Shown here one piece after another: positions 1 to 5,581 of a stretch of 8,078 bases of DNA (the stretch's first letter is position 1; every line of letters starts with the position of its first letter). The stretch covers positions 1 through 8,078 of the forward strand of contig JAYZBT010000199.1 in NCBI GenBank assembly GCA_036338615.1, given 5' to 3'. The position numbers and the translations under genes were made by a program. The DNA comes from UBA1138 sp036338615. GTDB taxonomy: Bacteria > Gemmatimonadota > Gemmatimonadetes > Longimicrobiales > Gaopeijiaceae. The notes below the pieces were generated by a model, which saw only the letters and a program-made list of their open reading frames with translations, was not told the origin of the DNA and searched no databases.

Positions 1-1311
1 TGCGGGGGCCGTGCCCGCGACCAGGCCGGAGATCGCTCCTGTGGTCGTGGCTCGCTTCCAGTACATGGCGGCCACGACCGGGGGTGCGAGTTGTGAGATG
101 ATCCCGTAGGCGGAGGCCAGGAGCTGAACCAGTGACGAGTCGGGGTCGAGCGCGAAGTAGTATGCGATGCCCCCGGTGATGAGTACGATCCCTCGCATGA
201 GCCTGCGCTGGGCGCGGTCGTCGAGGTCGAGGTATTTCGTCACTCCGTCCTGCACCACGACGGACGCAGAAGCGTGCAAAAGCGCATCTCCGGTCGACAT
301 CGATGCCGAAAGCGCACCGGCGCAAAACAGACCGACCACGATCGCGGGCAGGCCGGTTTCGAGGATCATGAAGGGCAGGATGAAGTCGGGCGCCGGAGGC
401 TGGCCCGCGAAGAGCACCCCGGAGAAGCCGATCAGGAAAATCGGGATCAGGAACAGCTGAAACGTCGGGAACAAGATCACGGTCCGGCGCAGTGTCTCGT
501 CGTCCTTCGCGGTGAACGCCTTCATGAACAGGTGGGGCCACATCATCAGCCCGACCGCGCTCACGATGATCAGCGAGCTATAGGCACCCCAAGTCCAAGG
601 GTCGCCCGTGGCGGTGAGCCCCGGCAGCGTCAGTAAGTCCGGCCGCTCGGTTGCGATTCTCTCGAACATGGGCCGGACGCCGCCGTAGAGTCGAAATGGC
701 AGGTAGAGCCCCAGCGCCCAAGCGATCACAACCATGAAGATGCCCTGGAACGTATTCGTCCAGCCGACCGCCATCGCGCCCGCGGAGAGCACATAAGCGA
801 TCACGATGCCGTACGCGACTGCCGCGCCCAGCCAGAGGGGCACATGTCCGTCGGTGACCGCCTCGATCACGATCCCCGCGCCCCTCATCTGAAGCGTGAT
901 ATAGGGAACGAAGGCCACGAGGCTTACGAGTGCGATGAGTGAAGAGAGCCCGTTGGAGGGGAAGCGGCCGACCACCAACTGCGCCTGCGTGACGAATCCG
1001 TGCTTTCTGCCGAGGGACGCAGCCCGCGGCCCCATCCAGTAGAACGGAGCCATGCCGAGTGCGCCGTACGCGAGGATGTAGAACGCGGCCGCGCCCCGCG
1101 AGTAGGCCCATCCCGGTCCACCCAGGAAGGCGAAGGCGCTGAAGACGGAGGCGCCCGTGACGAAATACATCACGAGCAGTCCGAAGCTGCGGTCCGCCGC
1201 GACGAAGCCCGCGACGCTGTCGGAAGAACGCCGACCCGCCATGAGGCCGATCGTGAGCGTCAGCAGCAGGTATCCCGCGATGATGATGGAGACGAGCAAC
1301 CACTGCTCCAT
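1..1311 (-). CDS. Sodium:solute symporter (SSS family), C-terminus cut off by window edge
   Basis: This open frame of 437 codons has no stop before the left edge, so the C-terminal part is missing (full family members are about 480-550 residues). It is an inner-membrane Na+-coupled importer by family. Hydrophobic helices follow one another from residue 4 onward (about 4-24, 45-65, 75-95, 122-143, 158-180, 185-205, 243-260, 278-302, 318-338, 373-388, 397-417). The family signature around the sodium site is visible at residues 333-355: GALSASMSTGDALLHASAS followed by VVVQD. The start ATG at 1311 overlaps the stop of the upstream DUF3311-like gene as TGATG, and AGAGGGAG lies about 7 bases upstream, so translation is probably coupled. 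The substrate cannot be read from sequence. Pairing with a DUF3311 protein and lying downstream of CoA-thioester enzymes suggests a small organic acid such as a monocarboxylate, as recalled for rhizobial MctP-type carriers; this is inference. I am sure of the family, not of the substrate. Confidence 0.93.
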   Translation of the reverse strand, partial: MEQWLLVSIIIAGYLLLTLTIGLMAGRRSSDSVAGFVAADRSFGLLVMYFVTGASVFSAFAFLGGPGWAYSRGAAAFYILAYGALGMAPFYWMGPRAASLGRKHGFVTQAQLVVGRFPSNGLSSLIALVSLVAFVPYITLQMRGAGIVIEAVTDGHVPLWLGAAVAYGIVIAYVLSAGAMAVGWTNTFQGIFMVVIAWALGLYLPFRLYGGVRPMFERIATERPDLLTLPGLTATGDPWTWGAYSSLIIVSAVGLMMWPHLFMKAFTAKDDETLRRTVILFPTFQLFLIPIFLIGFSGVLFAGQPPAPDFILPFMILETGLPAIVVGLFCAGALSASMSTGDALLHASASVVVQDGVTKYLDLDDRAQRRLMRGIVLITGGIAYYFALDPDSSLVQLLASAYGIISQLAPPVVAAMYWKRATTTGAISGLVAGTAPA

Positions 1312-1532
1312 CAGTGGTCTCCCTCTTGCCGGTGTCGCCTCTCGACGCGGTCGAGCAGGTAGAGCACCACCACCGAGCCTGCGACCCAACCGGCGATCCA
1401 CGCCATGCTGAACGGAAGCCCGAGAATCAGCGGCTCGATGCGCGCGAACGGCAGTAATCCCGGCCACGTGACGGAAATCGTCATCAGCGCCAGGTATGCG
1501 ATGGTCAGCGCCCGCGCGGTCTTCAAGCTCAT
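1311..1532 (-). CDS. DUF3311-like small membrane protein paired with the symporter
   Basis: A 73-residue protein starting MSLKTARALT, with two predicted membrane helices (about residues 9-27 and 37-60) and a basic, charged C-terminus (DRVERRHRQEGDH). The size, two-helix layout and position immediately before an SSS transporter match the DUF3311 family, which I recall as a partner of such symporters. Its biochemical role is not established; assembly or stability of the carrier is a common guess. The frame is open up to 1673, but the added N-terminal part is arginine-rich with no membrane character and covers the hairpins of the spacer, so I chose the ATG at 1532. The Shine-Dalgarno there (GGGAA about 10 bases upstream) is weak. 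The stop overlaps the symporter start by one base. A 144-base gap separates it from the 3-hydroxyacyl-CoA dehydrogenase gene, so it may have its own promoter. Confidence 0.8.
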   Translation of the reverse strand: MSLKTARALTIAYLALMTISVTWPGLLPFARIEPLILGLPFSMAWIAGWVAGSVVVLYLLDRVERRHRQEGDH

Positions 1533-1571
1533 AGCGTTCGTTCCCGTGACACGTAACTCTCCGAGGCTTGC

Positions 1572-1595
1572 GTGGTGCTTCAGAAGGAACACCAC
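1572..1595 (-). other. Small inverted repeat in the spacer before the DUF3311-like gene
   Basis: GTGGTG (1572-1577) and CACCAC (1590-1595) form a perfect 6-base-pair stem around a 12-base loop, within which CTT and AAG could add three more pairs. It lies 40 bases before the DUF3311-like start. On the minus strand it has no following T-run, so it is not a standard terminator. It could be a leader hairpin, an operator or chance. Confidence 0.3.
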
Positions 1596-1644
1596 ACTAG
1601 CGTCCGCGAGGGGTGCCCGCACGCGGACGTCGCGCCGAGGTCGA

Positions 1645-1661
1645 CCGTCTGTCGCAGACGG
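1645..1661 (-). terminator. Hairpin just after the 3-hydroxyacyl-CoA dehydrogenase stop
   Basis: CCGTCTG (1645-1651) and CAGACGG (1655-1661) pair perfectly over 7 bases around the 3-base loop TCG. The hairpin begins 15 bases after the TAG stop of the dehydrogenase gene when read on the minus strand. No T-run follows, so it is not a textbook intrinsic terminator. It may be a 3' stabilising structure or a weak, factor-aided end of the three-enzyme transcript before the transporter pair. Confidence 0.4.
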
Positions 1662-1676
1662 GATCCTGCTCACGCT

Positions 1677-2537
1677 CTACTCGGTCCAGTCGTAGAAGCC
1701 CCGACCGCTCTTCTTCCCGAGCCTTCCTTCTGCCACCATGGTGCGCAGAAGGGCAGGCGGAGCGAAGGCCTCCGAACCGAGTGTGTCGTGCAGGTACTCC
1801 GCTATGCCGAGGCGCACGTCCAGGCCCACGAGGTCGGTGAGCTTGAGCGGACCCATGGGGTGGCGGTATCCGAGTTCCATCGCCTTGTCGATGTCTTCCG
1901 GGCTTGCGACACCCTGCTCGACCATGCGGATCGCCTCCATGCCGAGCACGATGCCCAGTCGTGAAGACGCGAAGCCTGGGGCGTCTCGAACCACGATCGG
2001 TTCTTTTCCGAGCAAGCGCGCGAAGGCCACCGTCGTGTCGCGGGTAGCATCGGACGTTTCCGCCCCCCACACGACCTCCACCAGCTTCATGATATGCACG
2101 GGATTGAAGAAGTGCATTCCGATGAAGCGCGTCGGGTCGGCAACGGCTCCAGAGATCTCACTGATCGAGAGCGAGGAGGTATTCGAGGCCAGAATCGCGT
2201 GGTCGGGCGCCACCTGATCGACCTCAGCGAAGATCTTTGCCTTCAGCTCCATCGACTCGGGCGCAGCCTCCACCACCAGGTCGGCCCCGTCCACGGCGAG
2301 TGCGATCACGGTCTCGGTGGACAGTCGCGCGAGCGTACCGTCCCGCTCTTCCTCGCTGACCTTTCCGCGCGCGATGCCCTTGGCGAGGTTGGCACGCACT
2401 CGATCCGCCCCCGCTTGCACCGCCTGGGTGTCCACGTCGTAGAGACGCACTTCCATTCCGGCGGCGGCGCAGATCTGCGCGATTCCGTGCCCCATCGTGC
2501 CGGCACCGAGGACCGCGACTGTACGGATCTCGGTCAC
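1677..2537 (-). CDS. 3-hydroxyacyl-CoA dehydrogenase (3-hydroxybutyryl-CoA dehydrogenase type)
   Basis: A 286-residue cytoplasmic enzyme of the usual single-domain-pair length (about 280-290), predicted to oxidise 3-hydroxyacyl-CoA to 3-oxoacyl-CoA with NAD+. Residues 7-36 form the Rossmann start VAVLGAGTMGHGIAQ (GxGxxG at 11-16), ending in an acidic strand (YDVD) that fits NAD rather than NADP. Catalytic-region motifs are SNTSS (118-122), HFFNP (142-146, general-base His142) and KLVEVV with Glu154. The C-terminal helical domain contains HPMGPLKLTDLVGLD (226-240) and ends GRLGKKSGRGFYDW. The usual Asn of the PGFxxNR motif is Ser192 here (PGFASSR). The GTG start at 2537 is set by the GTGA overlap with the thiolase stop and by GGAG five bases upstream. 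An in-frame ATG at 2582 would only add residues from inside the thiolase. It could be called paaH, hbd or fadB2-like; chain-length specificity is not readable. Confidence 0.95.
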   Translation of the reverse strand: MTEIRTVAVLGAGTMGHGIAQICAAAGMEVRLYDVDTQAVQAGADRVRANLAKGIARGKVSEEERDGTLARLSTETVIALAVDGADLVVEAAPESMELKAKIFAEVDQVAPDHAILASNTSSLSISEISGAVADPTRFIGMHFFNPVHIMKLVEVVWGAETSDATRDTTVAFARLLGKEPIVVRDAPGFASSRLGIVLGMEAIRMVEQGVASPEDIDKAMELGYRHPMGPLKLTDLVGLDVRLGIAEYLHDTLGSEAFAPPALLRTMVAEGRLGKKSGRGFYDWTE

Positions 2538-3730
2538 GGGCGCTCCATGAGGCTGGCGATGCCCTGTCCGACACCGATGCACATGGTGGCCAGCCCCCTT
2601 TTCGCGTCTCGCCTCCTCATTTCATGCACGAGCGTAACGATGATGCGGGCGCCGGAGCATCCGACCGGGTGCCCGAGCGAGATCGCGCCTCCGTTCACGT
2701 TGACCTTCGCTGGGTCCAGGCCCAACTCGGTCATGCACGGTACCGCCTGGGCGGCGAAGGCTTCGTTCAACTCGACCAGGTCGAGGTCGTCGACCGTCCA
2801 CCCGACGCGGTCGAGTGCCTTTTTCGTCGCCGGCACGGGCCCGATGCCCATGCGCTGCGGCTCCACGCCGGCTACAGCACCGCCCACGACGCGGACCATC
2901 GGCTCGAGTCCCAGTTGCCTTCCACGCTCGGCGGATACCACCAAGAGAGCCGCGGCGCCGTCGTTGATGCCTGAGGAGTTGCCGGCCGTCACCGTGCCCC
3001 CCGCCTTGAAGACCGGCCGAAGTCGCGCGAGCGCCTCTGCCGTCGAGCTGGGGCGGGGGTGCTCGTCGGTATCCACCACCACGGCGTCGCCCTTCCTCTG
3101 CGGTACCGAGACCGGGACGATCTGATCGTCGAAGCGCCCTTTCGCGATCGCGGAGGCCGCGCGTGCCTGACTCTCCGCCGCGAAGGCGTCCTGCTCCTCT
3201 CTCGTCGCTCCGAACTCCTCGGCGACGATCTCGGCGGTTTCGCCCATCCCGATCGTCCATTCCGGGGTAAACTTCGGATTGGGGAAGCGCCACCCGAGCA
3301 CAGTGTCCGCGGTCGACGGATGGCCGCGCGAGTACGCGGTCGAAGGCTTCAGCATCACGTACGGCGAGCGGCTCATGCTCTCCACGCCGCCGGCGATGAA
3401 GACGTCGCCCTCACCCGCGCGGATCGCGTGGAACGCGGAGAGCACCGCCTGCATGCCCGATCCGCAGAGGCGGTTCAGCGTCTGTCCGGGTACGGTCGTC
3501 GGCAGGCCCGCCAGCAGAAGCGCCATCCTGGCGACATTGCGATTGTCTTCTCCCGCCTGGTTAATGCACCCGAAGAGCACGTCGTCGATCGTGTCGGCTT
3601 CGATGCCCGTCCTCTCCACGAGCGCGCTGATCGTGCACGCGGCAAGGTCGTCCGGGCGAACGGACGCCAACGCTCCGCCGTGCCGTCCTATGGGCGTACG
3701 GACGCCGTCGACGATCCAAGCTTCAGTCAT
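2534..3730 (-). CDS. Thiolase (acetyl-CoA acyltransferase; beta-ketoadipyl-CoA thiolase-like)
   Basis: A full-length type II thiolase of 398 residues that should cleave 3-oxoacyl-CoA with CoA to give acetyl-CoA and a shortened acyl-CoA. The nucleophile Cys89 lies in LNRLCGSG. NEAF is at 322-325, His354 in GHP, and the second active Cys384 in MCIGVGQG, so all catalytic residues are present. The stretch at residues 58-77 (NQAGEDNRNVARMALLLAGL), together with GWRF at 146-149 and DEHPRP at 222-227, resembles PcaF/PaaJ beta-ketoadipyl-CoA thiolases more than biosynthetic PhaA-type enzymes. I infer this from remembered family sequences. AAAGG lies 7 bases before the ATG. The gene follows the enoyl-CoA hydratase gene after a 76-base gap holding a strong hairpin, and overlaps the next dehydrogenase gene by four bases. 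Substrate could be a straight-chain or dicarboxylic 3-oxoacyl-CoA. Confidence 0.95.
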   Translation of the reverse strand: MTEAWIVDGVRTPIGRHGGALASVRPDDLAACTISALVERTGIEADTIDDVLFGCINQAGEDNRNVARMALLLAGLPTTVPGQTLNRLCGSGMQAVLSAFHAIRAGEGDVFIAGGVESMSRSPYVMLKPSTAYSRGHPSTADTVLGWRFPNPKFTPEWTIGMGETAEIVAEEFGATREEQDAFAAESQARAASAIAKGRFDDQIVPVSVPQRKGDAVVVDTDEHPRPSSTAEALARLRPVFKAGGTVTAGNSSGINDGAAALLVVSAERGRQLGLEPMVRVVGGAVAGVEPQRMGIGPVPATKKALDRVGWTVDDLDLVELNEAFAAQAVPCMTELGLDPAKVNVNGGAISLGHPVGCSGARIIVTLVHEMRRRDAKRGLATMCIGVGQGIASLMERP

Positions 3731-3737
3731 GGTTCTG

Positions 3738-3742
3738 CCTTT
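3738..3742 (-). promoter_or_regulatory. Ribosome binding site of the thiolase gene
   Basis: On the minus strand AAAGG ends 7 bases before the ATG at 3730, supporting that start. Confidence 0.5.
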
Positions 3743-3755
3743 CGAGAATTGAGAA

Positions 3756-3784
3756 GCGGGGCCCGGTGTACGTCCGGACCCCGC
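3756..3784 (-). terminator. Strong intergenic hairpin between hydratase and thiolase genes
   Basis: Bases 3756-3766 (GCGGGGCCCGG) pair with 3774-3784 (CCGGACCCCGC) in an 11-position stem with one mismatch and a 7-base loop. Read on the minus strand it starts 22 bases after the hydratase stop and ends 25 bases before the thiolase start. It is followed by TTCTCAATTCTCG, only weakly T-rich. It could partly terminate transcription or protect the hydratase mRNA from 3' decay, giving more hydratase than thiolase. Its structure is clear; its role is inference. Confidence 0.5.
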
Positions 3785-3806
3785 CCTCGGTGGTTCGTCT
3801 CAACTA

Positions 3807-4607
3807 CTACTTGCCCTGGAACTCGGCCTTCCGGTTCTCGATGTAGGCGCTGAGCCCTTCTGTGGCGTCGTCGCTCGCGAAGAGTTGTGCCTGCAGCTCC
3901 CGCTCGAGTGCCAACGCGAGCTCGAACGGCAGCTCGGACCCGGTCTGGACGGAGCGCTTGATGAGGCCGACCGCCTTGGTGGCCTTGTTCGGCGTCGTGA
4001 ACTGAGCCGCGTATTCGAGCACGGCGGCCAAGAAGGAGTCGCGATCCTCGTTGTCGTAAATCTCGTTCACGAGCCCGAGTTCGAGCGCCTTGTCGAAGCC
4101 GAACGTCGAGCCTTCCGTCATCAGCTGGATCGCTTTGGACTTGCCGACCATTCGTACGAGACGTTGCGTCCCGCCTGTGCCGGGAAGCACGCCCAGAGCG
4201 ACTTCCGGGAGGCCAACCTTGCCCGCGTCCTTGCGGGCGATCCGGATGTCCGCCGCCATGGCGATCTCGAGGCCGCCGCCGACCGTGTGACCGTTGAGCG
4301 CCGCGATCACCAGCTTCGGCGTGTGCTCCAAGCGGTTGAGCGTTTCGTTGGCGTGCAGGCAGAAGCAGTACTTCCAGTCTGGGTCCGCCTCCGAGAGCAT
4401 GCCGATGTTCGCACCCGCACAGAAGAACTTTTCCCCCGCGCCGGTCATCACGATGACGTCGACGCCTTTGTCGAACCGAGCCTTGATGACGCACTCGTCG
4501 ATCTGGCGCATCATCTCGTGCGTATATGTGTTCGCAGGCGGATCCTGGAGGGTAAGGATCGCAATCCTGTCTTTGACTTCGTACTGAACCAGTACGTCTT
4601 GTGACAT
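3807..4607 (-). CDS. Enoyl-CoA hydratase/isomerase family protein (crotonase fold)
   Basis: A 266-residue crotonase-fold protein, the usual length, expected to add water across the 2,3-double bond of an enoyl-CoA in the cytoplasm. The oxyanion-hole segments are FFCAGANI (61-68) and NGHTVGGGLEIA (105-116). Both glutamates used by classical hydratases are present: Glu114 in GGGLEIA and Glu135 in LPEVALG, followed by LPGTGGTQRL (141-150). This favours true hydratase activity over a pure isomerase or hydrolase. Residues 78-84 (WKYCFCL), with two close cysteines in the substrate loop, are not typical in my memory of the family. GAGGAA six bases before the ATG at 4607 fixes the start. The frame stays open upstream to 4949, but that extension reads into the intergenic region and antisense to the lipoprotein gene. 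It leads the catabolic gene group and probably acts with the thiolase and dehydrogenase. Substrate unknown; BadK/PaaF-like roles are possible. Confidence 0.93.
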   Translation of the reverse strand: MSQDVLVQYEVKDRIAILTLQDPPANTYTHEMMRQIDECVIKARFDKGVDVIVMTGAGEKFFCAGANIGMLSEADPDWKYCFCLHANETLNRLEHTPKLVIAALNGHTVGGGLEIAMAADIRIARKDAGKVGLPEVALGVLPGTGGTQRLVRMVGKSKAIQLMTEGSTFGFDKALELGLVNEIYDNEDRDSFLAAVLEYAAQFTTPNKATKAVGLIKRSVQTGSELPFELALALERELQAQLFASDDATEGLSAYIENRKAEFQGK

Positions 4608-4613
4608 CTCGGC

Positions 4614-4619
4614 TTCCTC
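4614..4619 (-). promoter_or_regulatory. Ribosome binding site deciding the hydratase start
   Basis: On the minus strand GAGGAA lies 6 bases before the ATG at 4607. This selects the 266-residue protein over the 114-residue N-terminal extension that the open frame would allow. Confidence 0.7.
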
Positions 4620-4625
4620 GAGTCT

Positions 4626-4644
4626 TTGGATCGGGTCTTGGATC
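4626..4644. repeat. Direct repeat TTGGATC x2 in the hydratase leader
   Basis: TTGGATC occurs at 4626-4632 and again at 4638-4644, a 12-base period with similar flanks (TCTTTGGATCGGG / TCTTGGATCAGG). It falls 18-37 bases before the hydratase start codon, so within the presumed leader. It could be a tandem binding site or a chance duplication. Confidence 0.35.
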
Positions 4645-4676
4645 AGGAAGAGTACCTCATCGGATACACGGGCACC

Positions 4677-4692
4677 GTATACACGTACATAC
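4677..4692. promoter_or_regulatory. Interrupted palindrome, candidate operator in the divergent region
   Basis: The 16 bases read GTAT-AC-ACGT-AC-ATAC. The outer arms GTAT/ATAC and the central ACGT are self-complementary, while the two AC dinucleotides are not, giving 12 of 16 symmetric positions. It lies between the two divergent gene groups and overlaps the candidate -10 element of the catabolic genes, as a dimeric repressor site would. No regulator gene is in the window to pair it with. Confidence 0.4.
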
Positions 4693-4714
4693 GCCGGTGT
4701 TCCTACCAGGTCAC
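4686..4714 (-). promoter_or_regulatory. Weak promoter candidate for the hydratase-led gene group
   Basis: On the minus strand GTGACC (4714-4709) and TATGTA (4691-4686) are spaced by 17 bases, resembling -35 and -10 boxes with 4 of 6 and 3 of 6 consensus matches. A start near 4679 would give a leader of about 70 bases. The spacing is right but the boxes are poor, and the sigma-factor preference of this organism is unknown. Confidence 0.25.
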
Positions 4715-4785
4715 GGCGTCCCGCCACGATGGGCCGGAGCACACGAGGGTAGCGGTGGAATACCGGATGGCGCGACCTTGTATGC

Positions 4786-5547
4786 ATGACACCGGACGCT
4801 CTCTCTATTCCTCGGATCCCCAGTCTGGGCCGCCTCGTGTCGTTCACCTTCGTACTCTCAGTGCTCGCCGGGTGCGACGATGCCGGGACGGACCCTCTCG
4901 CTCGCCTGGTCGCGGAGGAGAGCGCTGGGGCGCTCGCGCTAGGCGTCACGCTGCCCGATCCAGGTGCGTGGGTGGTCCCGGAGGCTGCGACTCCCGAGGC
5001 TGCGGATGCCGCCGAGCTTTGGACGACCTCCTGGGATCTTCCCGGTGACGAAGGTCATGCGGTACGAGCCGGCAATTACGTGCGGCTGGCTGAACTGTTC
5101 GTCCCCGAATTTGGGCGAGGCGGCATCAGTGAGCAGCTCGACGGACTCTGGGAAGGCGTCCGGCGCGCGCAGGAGCTACCTGGGCTCGAGCTGCCCGAGC
5201 GCATCCGCCAGCGAATCATGGACGCCTCCCGAGCGCATGCGCGGGCGCGCGAGGCACTCTTGGCAGAGCGTCTGCGGGAGGCCATGGTACAGTTGCTGAT
5301 CGGGTCCGACGCTCTGCGCGAAGTCGGGCCGGAGGCGGTTGCGCGCACCATGGTGTCGGAAGTGGACACCGAGCTTCGAAGGATCTCGCTGGACGAGACG
5401 TACACCGAGCAAGATCTTGATCGACTCGGCCGGCTCGTTCGTGGAGGTCGTGACGCGTTGGCCGAGCAGGACTGGGTCCGTGCGATCAGACGGGCCTACT
5501 ATGCCAAGGGGTATGCAAAAGGCCTGCTGGCGTCGGGAGGCGCCTGA
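4786..5547 (+). CDS. Putative helical lipoprotein of unknown function, upstream of nfeD
   Basis: I do not recognise a named family. The 253-residue protein starts with a signal sequence (residues 1-29): a basic stretch with Arg10 and Arg16, a hydrophobic core VSFTFVLSV and a lipobox LAGC, predicting cleavage before Cys30 and lipid attachment. Asp31-Asp32 follow the cysteine; in E. coli Asp at +2 favours staying in the inner membrane, a rule that may not hold here. After an Ala/Pro/Glu-rich linker (30-80) the rest looks almost wholly alpha-helical. Two alike segments, about 148-180 and 214-248, may be a repeat; the second holds RRAYYAKGYAKG. The only possible upstream start is the ATG at 4786, since a stop lies at 4750 and no other start codon intervenes. 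It has no clear Shine-Dalgarno, suggesting a leaderless or unusual start. nfeD follows after 34 bases on the same strand, so a membrane-linked role beside NfeD/FloA is plausible but inferred. Confidence 0.8.
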   Translation: MTPDALSIPRIPSLGRLVSFTFVLSVLAGCDDAGTDPLARLVAEESAGALALGVTLPDPGAWVVPEAATPEAADAAELWTTSWDLPGDEGHAVRAGNYVRLAELFVPEFGRGGISEQLDGLWEGVRRAQELPGLELPERIRQRIMDASRAHARAREALLAERLREAMVQLLIGSDALREVGPEAVARTMVSEVDTELRRISLDETYTEQDLDRLGRLVRGGRDALAEQDWVRAIRRAYYAKGYAKGLLASGGA

Positions 5548-5566
5548 GTTCCTTGGGAAGTCGTCT

Positions 5567-5573
5567 GAGGGGG
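5567..5573 (+). promoter_or_regulatory. Ribosome binding site deciding the nfeD start
   Basis: GAGGGGG lies 8 bases before the ATG at 5582 (5 bases before an in-frame GTG at 5579). It rules out the much longer frame that is open back to 5339 inside the lipoprotein gene. Confidence 0.7.
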
Positions 5574-5581
5574 ACAGAGTG

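Noticed and set aside
578..1303. 241-residue minus-strand open frame
   Set aside because: It is a shifted frame within the symporter gene; the symporter frame is open through to the left edge and shows membrane helices and the SSS signature.
1533..1673. N-terminal extension of the DUF3311-like protein
   Set aside because: Arginine-rich and non-membrane, and it spans the spacer hairpins; small DUF3311 proteins are normally about 70-80 residues.
2094..3125. 343-residue plus-strand open frame
   Set aside because: Antisense to the thiolase and dehydrogenase, which have intact catalytic motifs; its protein shows no domain and is typical of GC-rich antisense frames.
3059..4604. Long plus-strand open frames (3059-3853 and 3885-4604)
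   Set aside because: Arg/His/Gly-rich shadows of the thiolase and hydratase genes without start signals or recognisable motifs.
4638..4668. Plus-strand promoter for the lipoprotein gene (TTGGAT, 19 bases, GATACA)
   Set aside because: Poor box matches and long spacing; no better than expected by chance in this region.
4608..4949. In-frame N-terminal extension of the enoyl-CoA hydratase (114 extra residues)
   Set aside because: It lacks crotonase features, crosses the intergenic region and runs antisense to the lipoprotein signal sequence; the ATG at 4607 has a good ribosome binding site.
5339..5581. N-terminal extension of NfeD into the lipoprotein gene
   Set aside because: The extension is a shadow of the lipoprotein coding region; the signal peptide and strong Shine-Dalgarno fit ATG 5582.
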